A model generated the notes under the pieces. The model was not told the origin of the DNA. It saw nothing but the letters and a program-made list of their open reading frames with translations, and did not search any database. The position numbers and the translations under genes are program-made. From VAZQ01 sp963756715 (GTDB lineage Bacteria; Pseudomonadota; Alphaproteobacteria; Rhizobiales; Xanthobacteraceae), in assembly GCA_963756715.1 (NCBI GenBank), contig CAVWOV010000019.1, positions 372,001 through 436,000 of the forward strand: a stretch of 64,000 nt of DNA, given 5' to 3'. Each line of letters starts with the position of its first letter. The stretch's first letter is position 1. Positions 57,092 to 64,000 of this stretch are shown here, piece by piece.

Positions 57092-57393
57092 ACCAGCGCT
57101 CCAAAAGATTGTGGTCTTAGGGTCGTCCAGCACTCGAACTTCAATCTTATTCCTGAGATTGGTGGCCAACAAGAACTATCCTGCGTGCACAGGGTGATTG
57201 CGACACGCCATTCCTATTTGATCGTGACCACCCATCCAGGCGATCGCCTGTGGGGGTGTGAAAGGGCATCGTTGGTTGACGCGCGATGGAGCGAAATTGT
57301 CAATCGGCGCGGGGTCCGGAGACCGGCCCAACAACCGCGCCAATACGCGCAATTTACACGTCTTCAGGAGCGCTCCGCAATCGGCGGACTGCG

Positions 57394-57416
57394 TGGTGGG
57401 CCCGGGAGGACTCGAA
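57394..57416 (-). other. tRNA 3'-end-like sequence (possible attachment-site remnant)
   Basis: Read on the minus strand, TTCGAGTCC is followed by a GC-rich segment and C-C-A, as at a tRNA 3' end. The T-arm 5' half and the rest of a tRNA are absent. Partial tRNA ends of this sort are often left by integrated elements. No integrase is nearby. The gap from 57092 to 57490 holds no other supported feature except the hairpin just right of this. Confidence 0.3.
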
Positions 57417-57429
57417 TGCGTAAACGCCA

Positions 57430-57455
57430 AACGCCGCGCATTGTTGCGCGGCGTT
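57430..57455. terminator. Perfect 11-base hairpin downstream of the 57491-58105 gene
   Basis: AACGCCGCGCA pairs with TGCGCGGCGTT across a TTGT loop. Only short T runs flank it on either strand, so termination strength is uncertain. It lies 36 bases past the stop of the minus-strand gene at 57491. Confidence 0.6.
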
Positions 57456-57490
57456 TGTCGATAATCAAGAAGCTGCTGAAAGGCCGGACG

Positions 57491-58105
57491 CTATTGCGCG
57501 CTGGCGGTTTTCGGCGATTCGATCGGGGCGAACGGGTTGGACGCGGCCCGTGTGAGGTCGCTGTAGCAGGCGTCGACTTCCCTCAGGGCGTCGGAAAAGC
57601 CCTCCATCGGCAATTTGAAGACCGCCTGCGAAGCCTTGACTTCGATCGCCGGCGCCGTCGCCAGCTTCTGCATGAACCGCACATCGGCGCCAAGATCGAT
57701 CACCACGAGCTTCGGCGTGACGGCGATGGCATTCCCATCCGTTTGCAAGACCGGAGGCGCGCTCAGTTCGATCGGGAAGGCCGTCTGAGGCTTGAGGTTC
57801 CACTCGTCCGCGCCGAGCGCGATGCGATAACCGCCGGGAAACCGGACAAGGACGAACTGCAGCGTGCCGCCGCCACTCGTCGCACCACGCAACGGACGTT
57901 CGGCGCTGCAGTGAGAACCGACATTGCCGCGCTTCCAGCCGTTGACCATCCATAGTCCGACCTGTTTTGTCGCCGCGGATTGCGTGATCGCGTCAGGCGC
58001 TTTGTCTTGTGCGACGGCGGCGGTCTGAGCCGAGATCATGAGTGCAAAGGTGGCACCCGCGACGGCTGCGAGCGCGGCGTTACATTTCGAATTCAGCGTG
58101 AACAT
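57491..58105 (-). CDS. Secreted protein of unknown function
   Basis: A 204-residue protein. A signal peptide starting M-F-T-L-N-S-K-C ends near A-V-A-Q. The mature part has C-S-A-E-R-P-L and, near the end, D-A-C-Y-S-D-L, two cysteines that may bond. Segments W-M-V-N-G-W-K-R-G and R-I-A-L-G-A-D-E-W do not match a family I know. The ATG at 58105 is chosen for the leader; an earlier in-frame ATG adds 16 residues without changing it. Confidence 0.65.
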   Translation of the reverse strand: MFTLNSKCNAALAAVAGATFALMISAQTAAVAQDKAPDAITQSAATKQVGLWMVNGWKRGNVGSHCSAERPLRGATSGGGTLQFVLVRFPGGYRIALGADEWNLKPQTAFPIELSAPPVLQTDGNAIAVTPKLVVIDLGADVRFMQKLATAPAIEVKASQAVFKLPMEGFSDALREVDACYSDLTRAASNPFAPIESPKTASAQ

Positions 58106-58417
58106 TGTTTGATCCTCTCTGTTGAAGCCCTGATGCGATGCTATTTGGATCAACGGCGTTCAACACGATGTGATCGCCAGCACGAAATACGCGATTACGA
58201 AACCGATACACGATTGCAGAGTTTGGAAATTTGTAGTCGCGTTGAAACGCGCGTGACTTTCTCGAAAGCGCGTGCGTAATCATGCCGGCACGCCCCGCAC
58301 AGCCTTGTCTTCTAACGATGGTGATGGATTTTGCTTGGCAATACCGCGCGAGATTCAGGCCGCAGCCACGATCGGCAGGCGCAGCGTGAATGTAAATTGA
58401 CGGCTAACGAGCAGCGC

Positions 58418-58454
58418 AGCAACGCCGGCTTGCAGCGAGCAAGCCGGCGTTGCT
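58418..58454. other. Perfect 15-base hairpin without T tract
   Basis: AGCAACGCCGGCTTG and its complement surround a 7-base loop, 18 bases past the stop of the small membrane protein gene on the minus strand. No T run follows on either strand, so it may stabilise the RNA 3' end or be a repeat rather than a full terminator. Between 58106 and this hairpin I see no gene. Confidence 0.55.
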
Positions 58455-58471
58455 GGTTCGGCGGATACGGA

Positions 58472-58687
58472 TCAATACGTCGAGCCGTCATCCAGGTTTT
58501 GAACGTAGAGATTTGGCTGCGGCCGGTTCTGAATTTCCTTCAGAGCTGACGCCATATTGCTCGCGGCGTTCGCCTTTTCGTACGCATGCCACAGATGCGC
58601 CTGCATGATTGCGATGCTGGCGCAGATGGCGAAGACAAAGAGGCCTACATCAATCAGGAATATCTTGATGGCGGGACGGATCGTCAT
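58472..58687 (-). CDS. Small single-span membrane protein
   Basis: A 71-residue protein. A hydrophobic segment F-L-I-D-V-G-L-F-V-F-A-I-C-A-S-I-A-I is followed by a helical polar part (A-Y-E-K-A-N-A-A-S-N-M-A-S-A-L-K) and a polar C-terminus. AAGGGAGA precedes the ATG. No family is recognised. A membrane anchor with a cytosolic or periplasmic coiled tail is the simplest reading. Confidence 0.6.
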   Translation of the reverse strand: MTIRPAIKIFLIDVGLFVFAICASIAIMQAHLWHAYEKANAASNMASALKEIQNRPQPNLYVQNLDDGSTY

Positions 58688-58980
58688 TGCGGTCTCCCTT
58701 GATTGCCGGACATGCCGACGATGCCGGGACGCTACAAGTCGGAGACTTCCGCTGGAGTGACGGCCGTCACGAGTTTGGCGAATATCCGCATCTGTCTGCG
58801 CGCAGGATTGTCTGCATGCGCCCCGCGAGCGCGCAACCATCCTCTGGTCGGCGCGAGATCCTGTATTGGCGAAATGCGCCGCTTTGTGATTGCCGGCACA
58901 TCGCGCACGCACCCGCGACCGTAACGTTCGAGCATCGAAGGGCGATGGTCGCCCGGAAACACAGAGCGCGGGTGATCGAC

Positions 58981-59169
58981 ATGGCCGCAATGATCCAGAT
59001 CCACGGTCCGTTCGACGGCAAGTTCGTCGCACAATTCCTCACCGCAGATGGGCGGTCGCTGGCGATCGCCGTCCCCGAAGACCAAGCCGAAGTGCTGCGC
59101 GATATCCAGGAGCACATGCCTTACGGCGTTGCGGTGCATGCCGTCGTCGAAGAAGTCGTCGCGGATTGA
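58981..59169 (+). CDS. Small hypothetical protein (62 residues)
   Basis: The sequence M-A-A-M-I-Q-I-H-G-P-F-D-G-K-F-V followed by L-R-D-I-Q-E-H-M-P-Y-G looks like a folded small protein with good amino acid balance. The start signal is weak (GGTGATC), and the frame is open upstream without sensible protein character, so the start is uncertain. No family is recognised. Confidence 0.4.
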   Translation: MAAMIQIHGPFDGKFVAQFLTADGRSLAIAVPEDQAEVLRDIQEHMPYGVAVHAVVEEVVAD

Positions 59170-59426
59170 CGTTGCTTCCCGCCGCGGTACGACGAACAAG
59201 CGCCATTCGGCTAAGGCCTTCACGCCCGCGCTTCCCCAATTTGCCCACCGCAAATTGGGGATTTTGCGTTTCGGCCGGACCGGCGAACCGGAAAAGCCGC
59301 GAATTCCATTGAATGATGCATGCGACGGCCGAACAGGTGCTTGCCTGGCCGGATCCGCGCCAGCGATGCCTTCTGGTGTCTGCCGGCATCTTCGACCGGC
59401 CGTCATACTGGGCAGAAAACGAAAAG

Positions 59427-59454
59427 CCCGCCCGAGGATGTCGCCTCGGGCGGG
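59427..59454 (-). terminator. Rho-independent terminator after the Gly/His/Asp-rich protein gene
   Basis: CCCGCCCGAGG pairs perfectly with CCTCGGGCGGG over a 6-base loop. On the minus strand it is followed by CTTTTCGTTTTC. It lies 23 bases past the stop of the minus-strand gene at 59478. The stretch 59170-59426 contains no gene that I see. Confidence 0.8.
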
Positions 59455-59477
59455 TGCTTGCGGGGCGCGCGTTTCAA

Positions 59478-59807
59478 TCAATCGTCGTCGTCGTCGTCGG
59501 CTTCACAGACGACCTGACCGTATCGGGTGTAGGAGCAGGAGGTGCCGCCATCGTCGCCGTCATCGCCGTCGCCGAGGTCGATGCCGCCGCCGCCACCACG
59601 GTGCTTGCGGTAGTGGTGCCGGGAGCCGCTGTTCTGCCAGTTGCTGCGGCCGCTGTTGTTGTTGCTGCTGAAATTCATGCTGTGCGAGTTGTTGTGGCCG
59701 CCGTGGCCGCCGCCGCCTTTCGCAACCGCATCGCCGGTGAAGGCCAAGGCGCCGACGGTGAGCGCGACAGCAGCGACCGACGTTGCAAGGATGGACTTGA
59801 TGGTCAT
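59478..59807 (-). CDS. Small secreted Gly/His/Asn-rich protein with Asp-rich tail
   Basis: A 109-residue protein. AGGAGACGA precedes the ATG and a signal peptide ends D-A-V-A. The mature part is low in complexity: G-G-G-G-H-G-G-H-N-N-S-H, then N-N-N-S-G-R-S-N, R-H-H-Y-R-K-H-R-G-G-G-G-G, and an acidic end with C-S-Y-T-R-Y-G-Q-V-V-C and six aspartates. Histidine and aspartate clusters could bind metal ions. No family is recognised. A strong terminator follows. Confidence 0.7.
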   Translation of the reverse strand: MTIKSILATSVAAVALTVGALAFTGDAVAKGGGGHGGHNNSHSMNFSSNNNSGRSNWQNSGSRHHYRKHRGGGGGIDLGDGDDGDDGGTSCSYTRYGQVVCEADDDDDD

Positions 59808-60028
59808 GTTCGTCTCCTGATTTCATGTTGTTGGACGTTTGTCGTTCAATGAACATGATCTAGAAGACGTCACGGTCGCTCGCTGTGACCGGCATCACAA
59901 ATATGCTGTTGTGGCAAATCAGATGGCGGATCGCGCGATCAGACGCGGCGCGCCCGCCATGTCTTGTTCGATGAAGATAAGGCAGCCAGGAAAATGCTGC
60001 CGGATGTCCGGTTTCTGGCTGGCCAAGG

Positions 60029-60103
60029 TGGTGGGCGCGACAGGGATCGAACCTGTGACCCCTACCGTGTCGAGGTAGTGCTCTACCGCTGAGCTACGCG
60101 CCC
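60029..60103 (-). tRNA. tRNA-Val, anticodon GAC
   Basis: A full cloverleaf can be drawn: acceptor GGGCGCG/CGCGCCC, D arm GCTC/GAGC, anticodon arm CTACC/GGTAG and T arm ACAGG/CCTGT, with CCA encoded. The anticodon loop reads TCGACAC, giving GAC in the usual register; position 33 is C instead of the near-universal U. It lies in a gap between two minus-strand genes. Confidence 0.9.
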
Positions 60104-60203
60104 GGGCCCGTGTTGGCGGGCAGAACCTCATATCGGCTCCAAACCAGCGAGGCAAGTCAGGAGCCACGTCTTGGCACGCCTCACATGCCGCTCTGCCTGG
60201 CTG

Positions 60204-60563
60204 TCAGGCGGCAAGCATCTTTTGCACCTCGTTGACCAGTTCGCGCAGGTGCACCGGCTTGGACAGGACTTTGGCATTCTTCGGTGCGGCCGAATCAGAA
60301 TTGAGCGCGACGGCCGCGAAGCCGGTGATGAACATGATCTTGATGTCCGGATCGAGTTCGGAGGCGCGACGCGCCAGTTCGATGCCGTCCATCTCCGGCA
60401 TGACGATGTCGGTCAGCAGCAGTTCGAACGGCTCTTCGCGCAACCGCTGATAAGCGGAAAGCCCGTTGTCGAAGGAGATCACCTCGTAGCCGGCGTTCTG
60501 CAGCGCCTTGACCAAAAAGCGCCGCATGTCGTTATCGTCTTCGGCAAGAATGATTTTCGGCAT
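60204..60563 (-). CDS. cpdR: Single-domain response regulator CpdR
   Basis: A 119-residue CheY-like receiver with no output domain. L-A-E-D-D-N-D-M-R-R-F-L-V-K-A-L and L-L-T-D-I-V-M-P-E-M-D-G, with phosphoacceptor D52, and V-L-S-K-P are diagnostic for CpdR. In Caulobacter, unphosphorylated CpdR primes ClpXP for cell-cycle proteolysis and localises it to the pole; phosphorylation through CckA-ChpT blocks this. It is the only regulator gene I find in the window. Confidence 0.93.
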   Translation of the reverse strand: MPKIILAEDDNDMRRFLVKALQNAGYEVISFDNGLSAYQRLREEPFELLLTDIVMPEMDGIELARRASELDPDIKIMFITGFAAVALNSDSAAPKNAKVLSKPVHLRELVNEVQKMLAA

Positions 60564-60799
60564 CGTCCCGCCCCGTCGAGCGTGGAGGAGGCACGGCCCC
60601 CGCCCCGCTTGTTACCTGCGCCCCATAAACCGGATGCCGGGTAAAGATCGGGTGAACCCTCCAGGAACTTGCCGGCCAAGCGCCTCAAGTTCCTGGGCAT
60701 CGGTCTTTAGGCCCATGGACAATAGCGCGTTTCCAGCGATAGTGATGCGGAAATGATGACGTTGGGGCGTCAAGGTCACAACAAGGCCGAGCACTGAAC

Positions 60800-61687
60800 A
60801 TGCGCGAACTCAAAGACGAGCTCGACCCGCCCTTCGAAATCATCGAGCCCGACGTATCCAGCGGGCCGATCCTGTTCAATTCACCGCACAGCGGCAGCAT
60901 CTACCCGCATGCCTTCCTGACGGCGTCGCGGCTTGATGTCACCATGCTCCGGCGTTCGGAGGACTCGTTCGTCGACGCGCTTGCCATCGGCGTGGTCGGG
61001 CGCGGTTATCCGCTGATGCGGGCGCACTTTCCGCGCTGTTACGTCGACGTCAATCGCGAGCCCTATGAACTCGATCCGCGCATGTTCGAAGGCCGGCTGC
61101 CGTCGTTCGCCAATACCCGGTCAATGCGGGTCGCGGGCGGCCTGGGTACGGTCGCGCGGGTCGTGGGCGATGCTCAGGAGATCTATGGTCAGCGAATTCC
61201 GGTCGACGATGCGATCCGGCGCATTGAGACGCTTTACAAGCCTTATCACCGGGCGCTGCGCCGCCTGTTCACCCGGATCCATCGGGATTTCGGGACGGCA
61301 GTCCTGATCGATTGCCATTCGATGCCGTCGACAGCGGGCTCCAAAGACGAGCGCCCCCGCGCCGATGTGGTCCTCGGCGACCGCTATGGAACCAGTTGCG
61401 TGCCGGTGATCGCCGAGACGATCGAATCCACCTTGCGGGGTCAGGGATACTCGATCAGCCGCAACAAGCCCTATGCGGGCGGGTTCATCACCGAACATTA
61501 CGGCAACCCGACCGCCGGACTGCACGCCATACAACTCGAACTCAATCGCGCCCTTTACATGGATGAGCGGCGGTACGAGCGCATACCGTCCTTCGGACGG
61601 CTGGCTTCCGATCTTGAGGCTCTCGCCGACCGGCTGGCCGCGATCCCGATTGAGGAGTTGCGGCCCTACCGCGCGGCCGCCGAGTAG
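60800..61687 (+). CDS. N-formylglutamate amidohydrolase
   Basis: A 295-residue enzyme that releases glutamate from N-formylglutamate, the last step of one histidine degradation route. F-N-S-P-H-S-G near the N-terminus, D-V-N-R-E-P-Y-E-L-D-P-R-M-F and L-I-D-C-H-S-M-P fit the family. It is the plus-strand gene before the candidate small RNA. The surrounding hut genes are absent, so its in vivo substrate may be broader. Confidence 0.9.
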   Translation: MRELKDELDPPFEIIEPDVSSGPILFNSPHSGSIYPHAFLTASRLDVTMLRRSEDSFVDALAIGVVGRGYPLMRAHFPRCYVDVNREPYELDPRMFEGRLPSFANTRSMRVAGGLGTVARVVGDAQEIYGQRIPVDDAIRRIETLYKPYHRALRRLFTRIHRDFGTAVLIDCHSMPSTAGSKDERPRADVVLGDRYGTSCVPVIAETIESTLRGQGYSISRNKPYAGGFITEHYGNPTAGLHAIQLELNRALYMDERRYERIPSFGRLASDLEALADRLAAIPIEELRPYRAAAE

Positions 61688-61726
61688 GCCGAAATCTTCT
61701 TCGAAGAAACGCGATGACGTTTCATC

Positions 61727-61812
61727 AAAAAAAGGGGCCGCCCGTTTCCGAGCGGCCCAAGTCTAGGGAGGAAACGCCCAAGGAGGGCGGCGGTAACGCG
61801 AGGCGCTACCGC
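61727..61812 (-). ncRNA. Candidate small RNA with three hairpins and terminator
   Basis: On the minus strand the order is a GCGGTA-based hairpin with an inner CGC/GCG stem, a short GCCC-TCCTT-GGGC hairpin with the loop UCCUU, a single-stranded UUUCCUCCCU, then a GGGCCGC-based hairpin followed by seven T. The loop and the linker are complementary to Shine-Dalgarno sequences. The T run marks an intrinsic terminator for leftward transcription, and no gene on that strand ends here. The 5' end is not fixed; it could lie up to about 61950. The rest of the 61688-62228 gap shows no coding sequence. Confidence 0.5.
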
Positions 61813-62228
61813 ACCGCAATAACTTGGCACCGCACCGCACAAAACGCAAGAGGGAAAGTAAGGGATATTGACCTAATTGTATGCAGCCTGTGCGAGTCTC
61901 CGCGGCAGGCAAGCAGCGGGACGCTTATCGACAGAGAATTGTCGAGTTAAATCAATAGGATGAAATCCGGACCGAGCCCCAAAAACACGCTACGCGGCGA
62001 GCGCATGGCAGCTCCCAGCCGTGGAAAAGCCCTCGAATGCCGCTCGGCACGATCGAATAATCCATGGCGTGCAACGCGATATTGAGAATGGTCATCTACA
62101 ACACGAGGGTGCGTTGGAGGCGGTGACCAATACCTCTCAACGGATGCTGCCCGAATTTGGCGCCGGGCAAACTCAAAGTCGTTAGGCTGCGGGGAACCTC
62201 AGGCAACGCCTGAAGGCGGGGAGACGGC

Positions 62229-63011
62229 ATGACGGCGATCGATTTTTCCGCTTTTTTAAACGAACTCGCGACCATCTCCGGCGAAACCATCCTGCCTTTC
62301 TTCCGCACCGCGCTGAGCGTCGCGGACAAGGGCCGGCCCGGCAGCTTCGACCCGGTCACCGCCGCCGACCACGCCGCCGAAACCGCGATGCGCACCCTCA
62401 TCCGCCGCACCTTCCCGGATCACGGCATCATCGGGGAGGAATACGGCAATGAGCGTGCGGAGGCCGAGTATGTCTGGGTTCTCGACCCGATCGACGGCAC
62501 GAAGTCCTTCATCTCCGGAATGCCAGCTTGGGGCACGCTGATCGGCCTGATGCGGAACGGCGAGCCGGTCTACGGCATGATGAACCAGCCGTTCACCCGC
62601 GAACGCTTCAGCGGCGATGGCGGCGCGGCGTACTATCGCGGTCCGGCAGGCGCACGCGCACTGATGGTGCGCGGCTGTGAACACCTTTCCGAGGCGGTGC
62701 TGCTCACCACAAGTCCGCGGCTGATGAACGGCGCCGACCGCACGGCGTTCGAGCGGGTCGAGGCCGCGGTGCGGCTCTCTCGCTATGGCGGGGATTGCTA
62801 CGCCTATTGCATGCTGGCGGCCGGACATATCGATCTCGTTATCGAAACCGAACTCAAACCCTACGACGTGCTCCCGCTGGTGCCGATCATTCAAGGCGCC
62901 GGCGGCATCATCACGTCCTGGGAGGGCACCGCACCGAACGCCGGCGGGCGCGTCATCGCGGCCGGCGACAAGCGCGTACACGCGGCCGCGATGGAGTTGC
63001 TGAAGGGATAA
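62229..63011 (+). CDS. hisN: Histidinol-phosphatase HisN (inositol monophosphatase family)
   Basis: A 260-residue enzyme of the inositol monophosphatase fold. G-E-E-Y-G and W-V-L-D-P-I-D-G-T-K-S-F provide the Mg ligands, and G-G-D-C-Y-A-Y-C-M-L-A-A-G-H-I-D-L-V completes the active site. This subgroup supplies the histidinol-phosphatase step of histidine synthesis in alphaproteobacteria. It lies between the candidate small RNA and a convergent lysophospholipase gene. Confidence 0.85.
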   Translation: MTAIDFSAFLNELATISGETILPFFRTALSVADKGRPGSFDPVTAADHAAETAMRTLIRRTFPDHGIIGEEYGNERAEAEYVWVLDPIDGTKSFISGMPAWGTLIGLMRNGEPVYGMMNQPFTRERFSGDGGAAYYRGPAGARALMVRGCEHLSEAVLLTTSPRLMNGADRTAFERVEAAVRLSRYGGDCYAYCMLAAGHIDLVIETELKPYDVLPLVPIIQGAGGIITSWEGTAPNAGGRVIAAGDKRVHAAAMELLKG

Positions 63012-63040
63012 CTGCGTGCGTCAGGGTGCCGGAGCGGCAT

Positions 63041-63988
63041 TCAGCCGAACATCGGCGAGCCTGGAATGAAGGCATCGAACGCCGCGAACACCTGGCCGCG
63101 AAAGCGGTCCTGCTCCATCAGCAGTTCGTGTCGCGCGCCCGGCACGATGAGGTGAGAGCCGGCGCGCAGCCGCACCGAGAACTCGTCGATCGCCGGGGTC
63201 GATACGATCTGATCGTGGCCGGCCGCAATGATGAGGATCGGCTGGCGGATTCGTCCCGGATAGCTCGGTTGGGAAATTTCGCCCATCACGCGGAAGGCCG
63301 CGTCGGTCCAGGCCACGGTCGGCCAGCCGATCGCAAGCGCGGGCTCGGCTTCCAGGACCGCCACGTTGCGAGCGTAACGCACCGGATCGGAGGTCAGGAG
63401 ATTTCCGACGAACGGCCTCGGCATCATCACCGCCGCGTCACCACCGGGAACGTATTGCGACCCAAGCCCCGCGTACCGCATGACCCTGACGAGCGAACGG
63501 GTTAAGAGCGAGCGCCGCTTGCCGGGAAGCGCCACCATTGGCGCGAGCAGCACCATGCGGTCGAACCAGCGCAGCCCGTGATAGGCCGCGCGCAGCAGCA
63601 CGGTCGCACCCATCGAATGCGCCAACGCAAAATGCGGCGGTGGACAGTCCGGCAGCACCACCTCGTTGATGAAGGATTCGAGATCGATCTGGTAATCTGA
63701 AAACCGCCGGACATAGCCCTTGCGCGAATTGCGCAGCGCCCGCTCCGAGCCCCCCTGCCCGCGCCAGTCGATCGTCGCGACCGCAAAGCCGCGGGCGCGC
63801 AGATCGCGTACCGTCTCGAAATATTTCTCAATAAACTCGGCGCGGCCCTGGAACAGACACACCGTCCCCTTGCGGCCGGGCGGCGGCTCCCAACGCGCGA
63901 AGCGAATCTCGACACCATCGCGGGTCTTGATCGTGCCGGAGACCGCGCCTTCGGGCACCGGATTGGCGGGAATATCGACAAGGGTCAT
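63041..63988 (-). CDS. Alpha/beta hydrolase, lysophospholipase/monoacylglycerol lipase type
   Basis: A 315-residue hydrolase of the PldB/monoglyceride lipase group. The nucleophile motif is A-H-S-M-G-A, preceded by the oxyanion stretch D-W-R-G-Q-G-G-S-E. The family's closing histidine is probably in G-A-R-H-E-L-L near the C-terminus. No signal peptide is visible. It is convergent with hisN, with 29 bases between them. Confidence 0.85.
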   Translation of the reverse strand: MTLVDIPANPVPEGAVSGTIKTRDGVEIRFARWEPPPGRKGTVCLFQGRAEFIEKYFETVRDLRARGFAVATIDWRGQGGSERALRNSRKGYVRRFSDYQIDLESFINEVVLPDCPPPHFALAHSMGATVLLRAAYHGLRWFDRMVLLAPMVALPGKRRSLLTRSLVRVMRYAGLGSQYVPGGDAAVMMPRPFVGNLLTSDPVRYARNVAVLEAEPALAIGWPTVAWTDAAFRVMGEISQPSYPGRIRQPILIIAAGHDQIVSTPAIDEFSVRLRAGSHLIVPGARHELLMEQDRFRGQVFAAFDAFIPGSPMFG

Positions 63989-64000
63989 GGATGATCGGGA

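Noticed and set aside
58418..58454. Strong intrinsic terminator
   Set aside because: The stem is perfect but neither strand has a T run after it, so I list it only as a hairpin.

Overview
The window is GC-rich DNA from an alphaproteobacterium, most likely of the order Hyphomicrobiales near Bradyrhizobium, Rhodopseudomonas or Pseudolabrys. The grounds are CpdR, the separate small type bL36 ribosomal protein, a urea transport and urease block of rhizobial type, orphan Bug-type (TctC) receptors, and dispersed palindromes of the kinds common in these genomes. This is inference; no 16S gene is present.

Left third (1-21100): catabolic and accessory genes. There are metal-dependent amidohydrolases, FAH-fold hydrolases, a RidA protein, a CocE-like hydrolase, cupins, a UbiD decarboxylase followed by a carboxymuconolactone-decarboxylase-like protein, solute receptors, and a flavin monooxygenase with a gentisate-dioxygenase-like bicupin. 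Inside it sits a unit with a sigma-54 promoter: a NirA-type siroheme reductase, an Fe-S/FAD/NADPH reductase and siroheme synthase CysG. Together they look like a six-electron nitrite (or sulfite) reduction module with its own electron supply and cofactor synthesis.

Middle (21146-33720, minus strand): a urea uptake and hydrolysis block, urtABCDE-ureD-ureA-ureB-patatin-ureC-ureE-ureF-ureG, downstream of a near-consensus sigma-54 promoter. A phospholipase-like gene interrupts the urease structural genes. Four palindromic repeats touch coding sequence or operon junctions in the window, one of them lying in frame inside ureF.

Right of this (33963-47631): a second UbiD decarboxylase, a tandem array of three small secreted cysteine-containing proteins each followed by nearly the same terminator, an oxidoreductase/thioesterase/acyl-CoA ligase set, two more Bug receptors, a benzoate-CoA-ligase-like gene, rpmJ and another amidohydrolase. 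Then come two alkaline phosphatases (classical and PhoD type), an OPT transporter, three related 77-79 bp palindromes next to an IS630-like relic, a pair of secreted ClpP-fold proteins with a TPR protein, several small secreted or membrane proteins, tRNA-Val(GAC), cpdR, an N-formylglutamate amidohydrolase, a candidate three-hairpin small RNA, hisN and a lysophospholipase.

A recurring oddity is single-base frame disruption. At least nine recognisable genes (flavoprotein, cysG, CocE hydrolase twice, NMT1-like receptor, FAH, ureG, ureC, benzoate-CoA ligase, probably a VOC protein) need a one-base correction, nearly always removal of one base in or near a short homopolymer. Because otherwise intact core genes are hit in the same way, I read most of these as assembly errors rather than true pseudogenes, and I annotate the genes across the break. 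Apart from cpdR, no regulator gene is visible in 64 kb.
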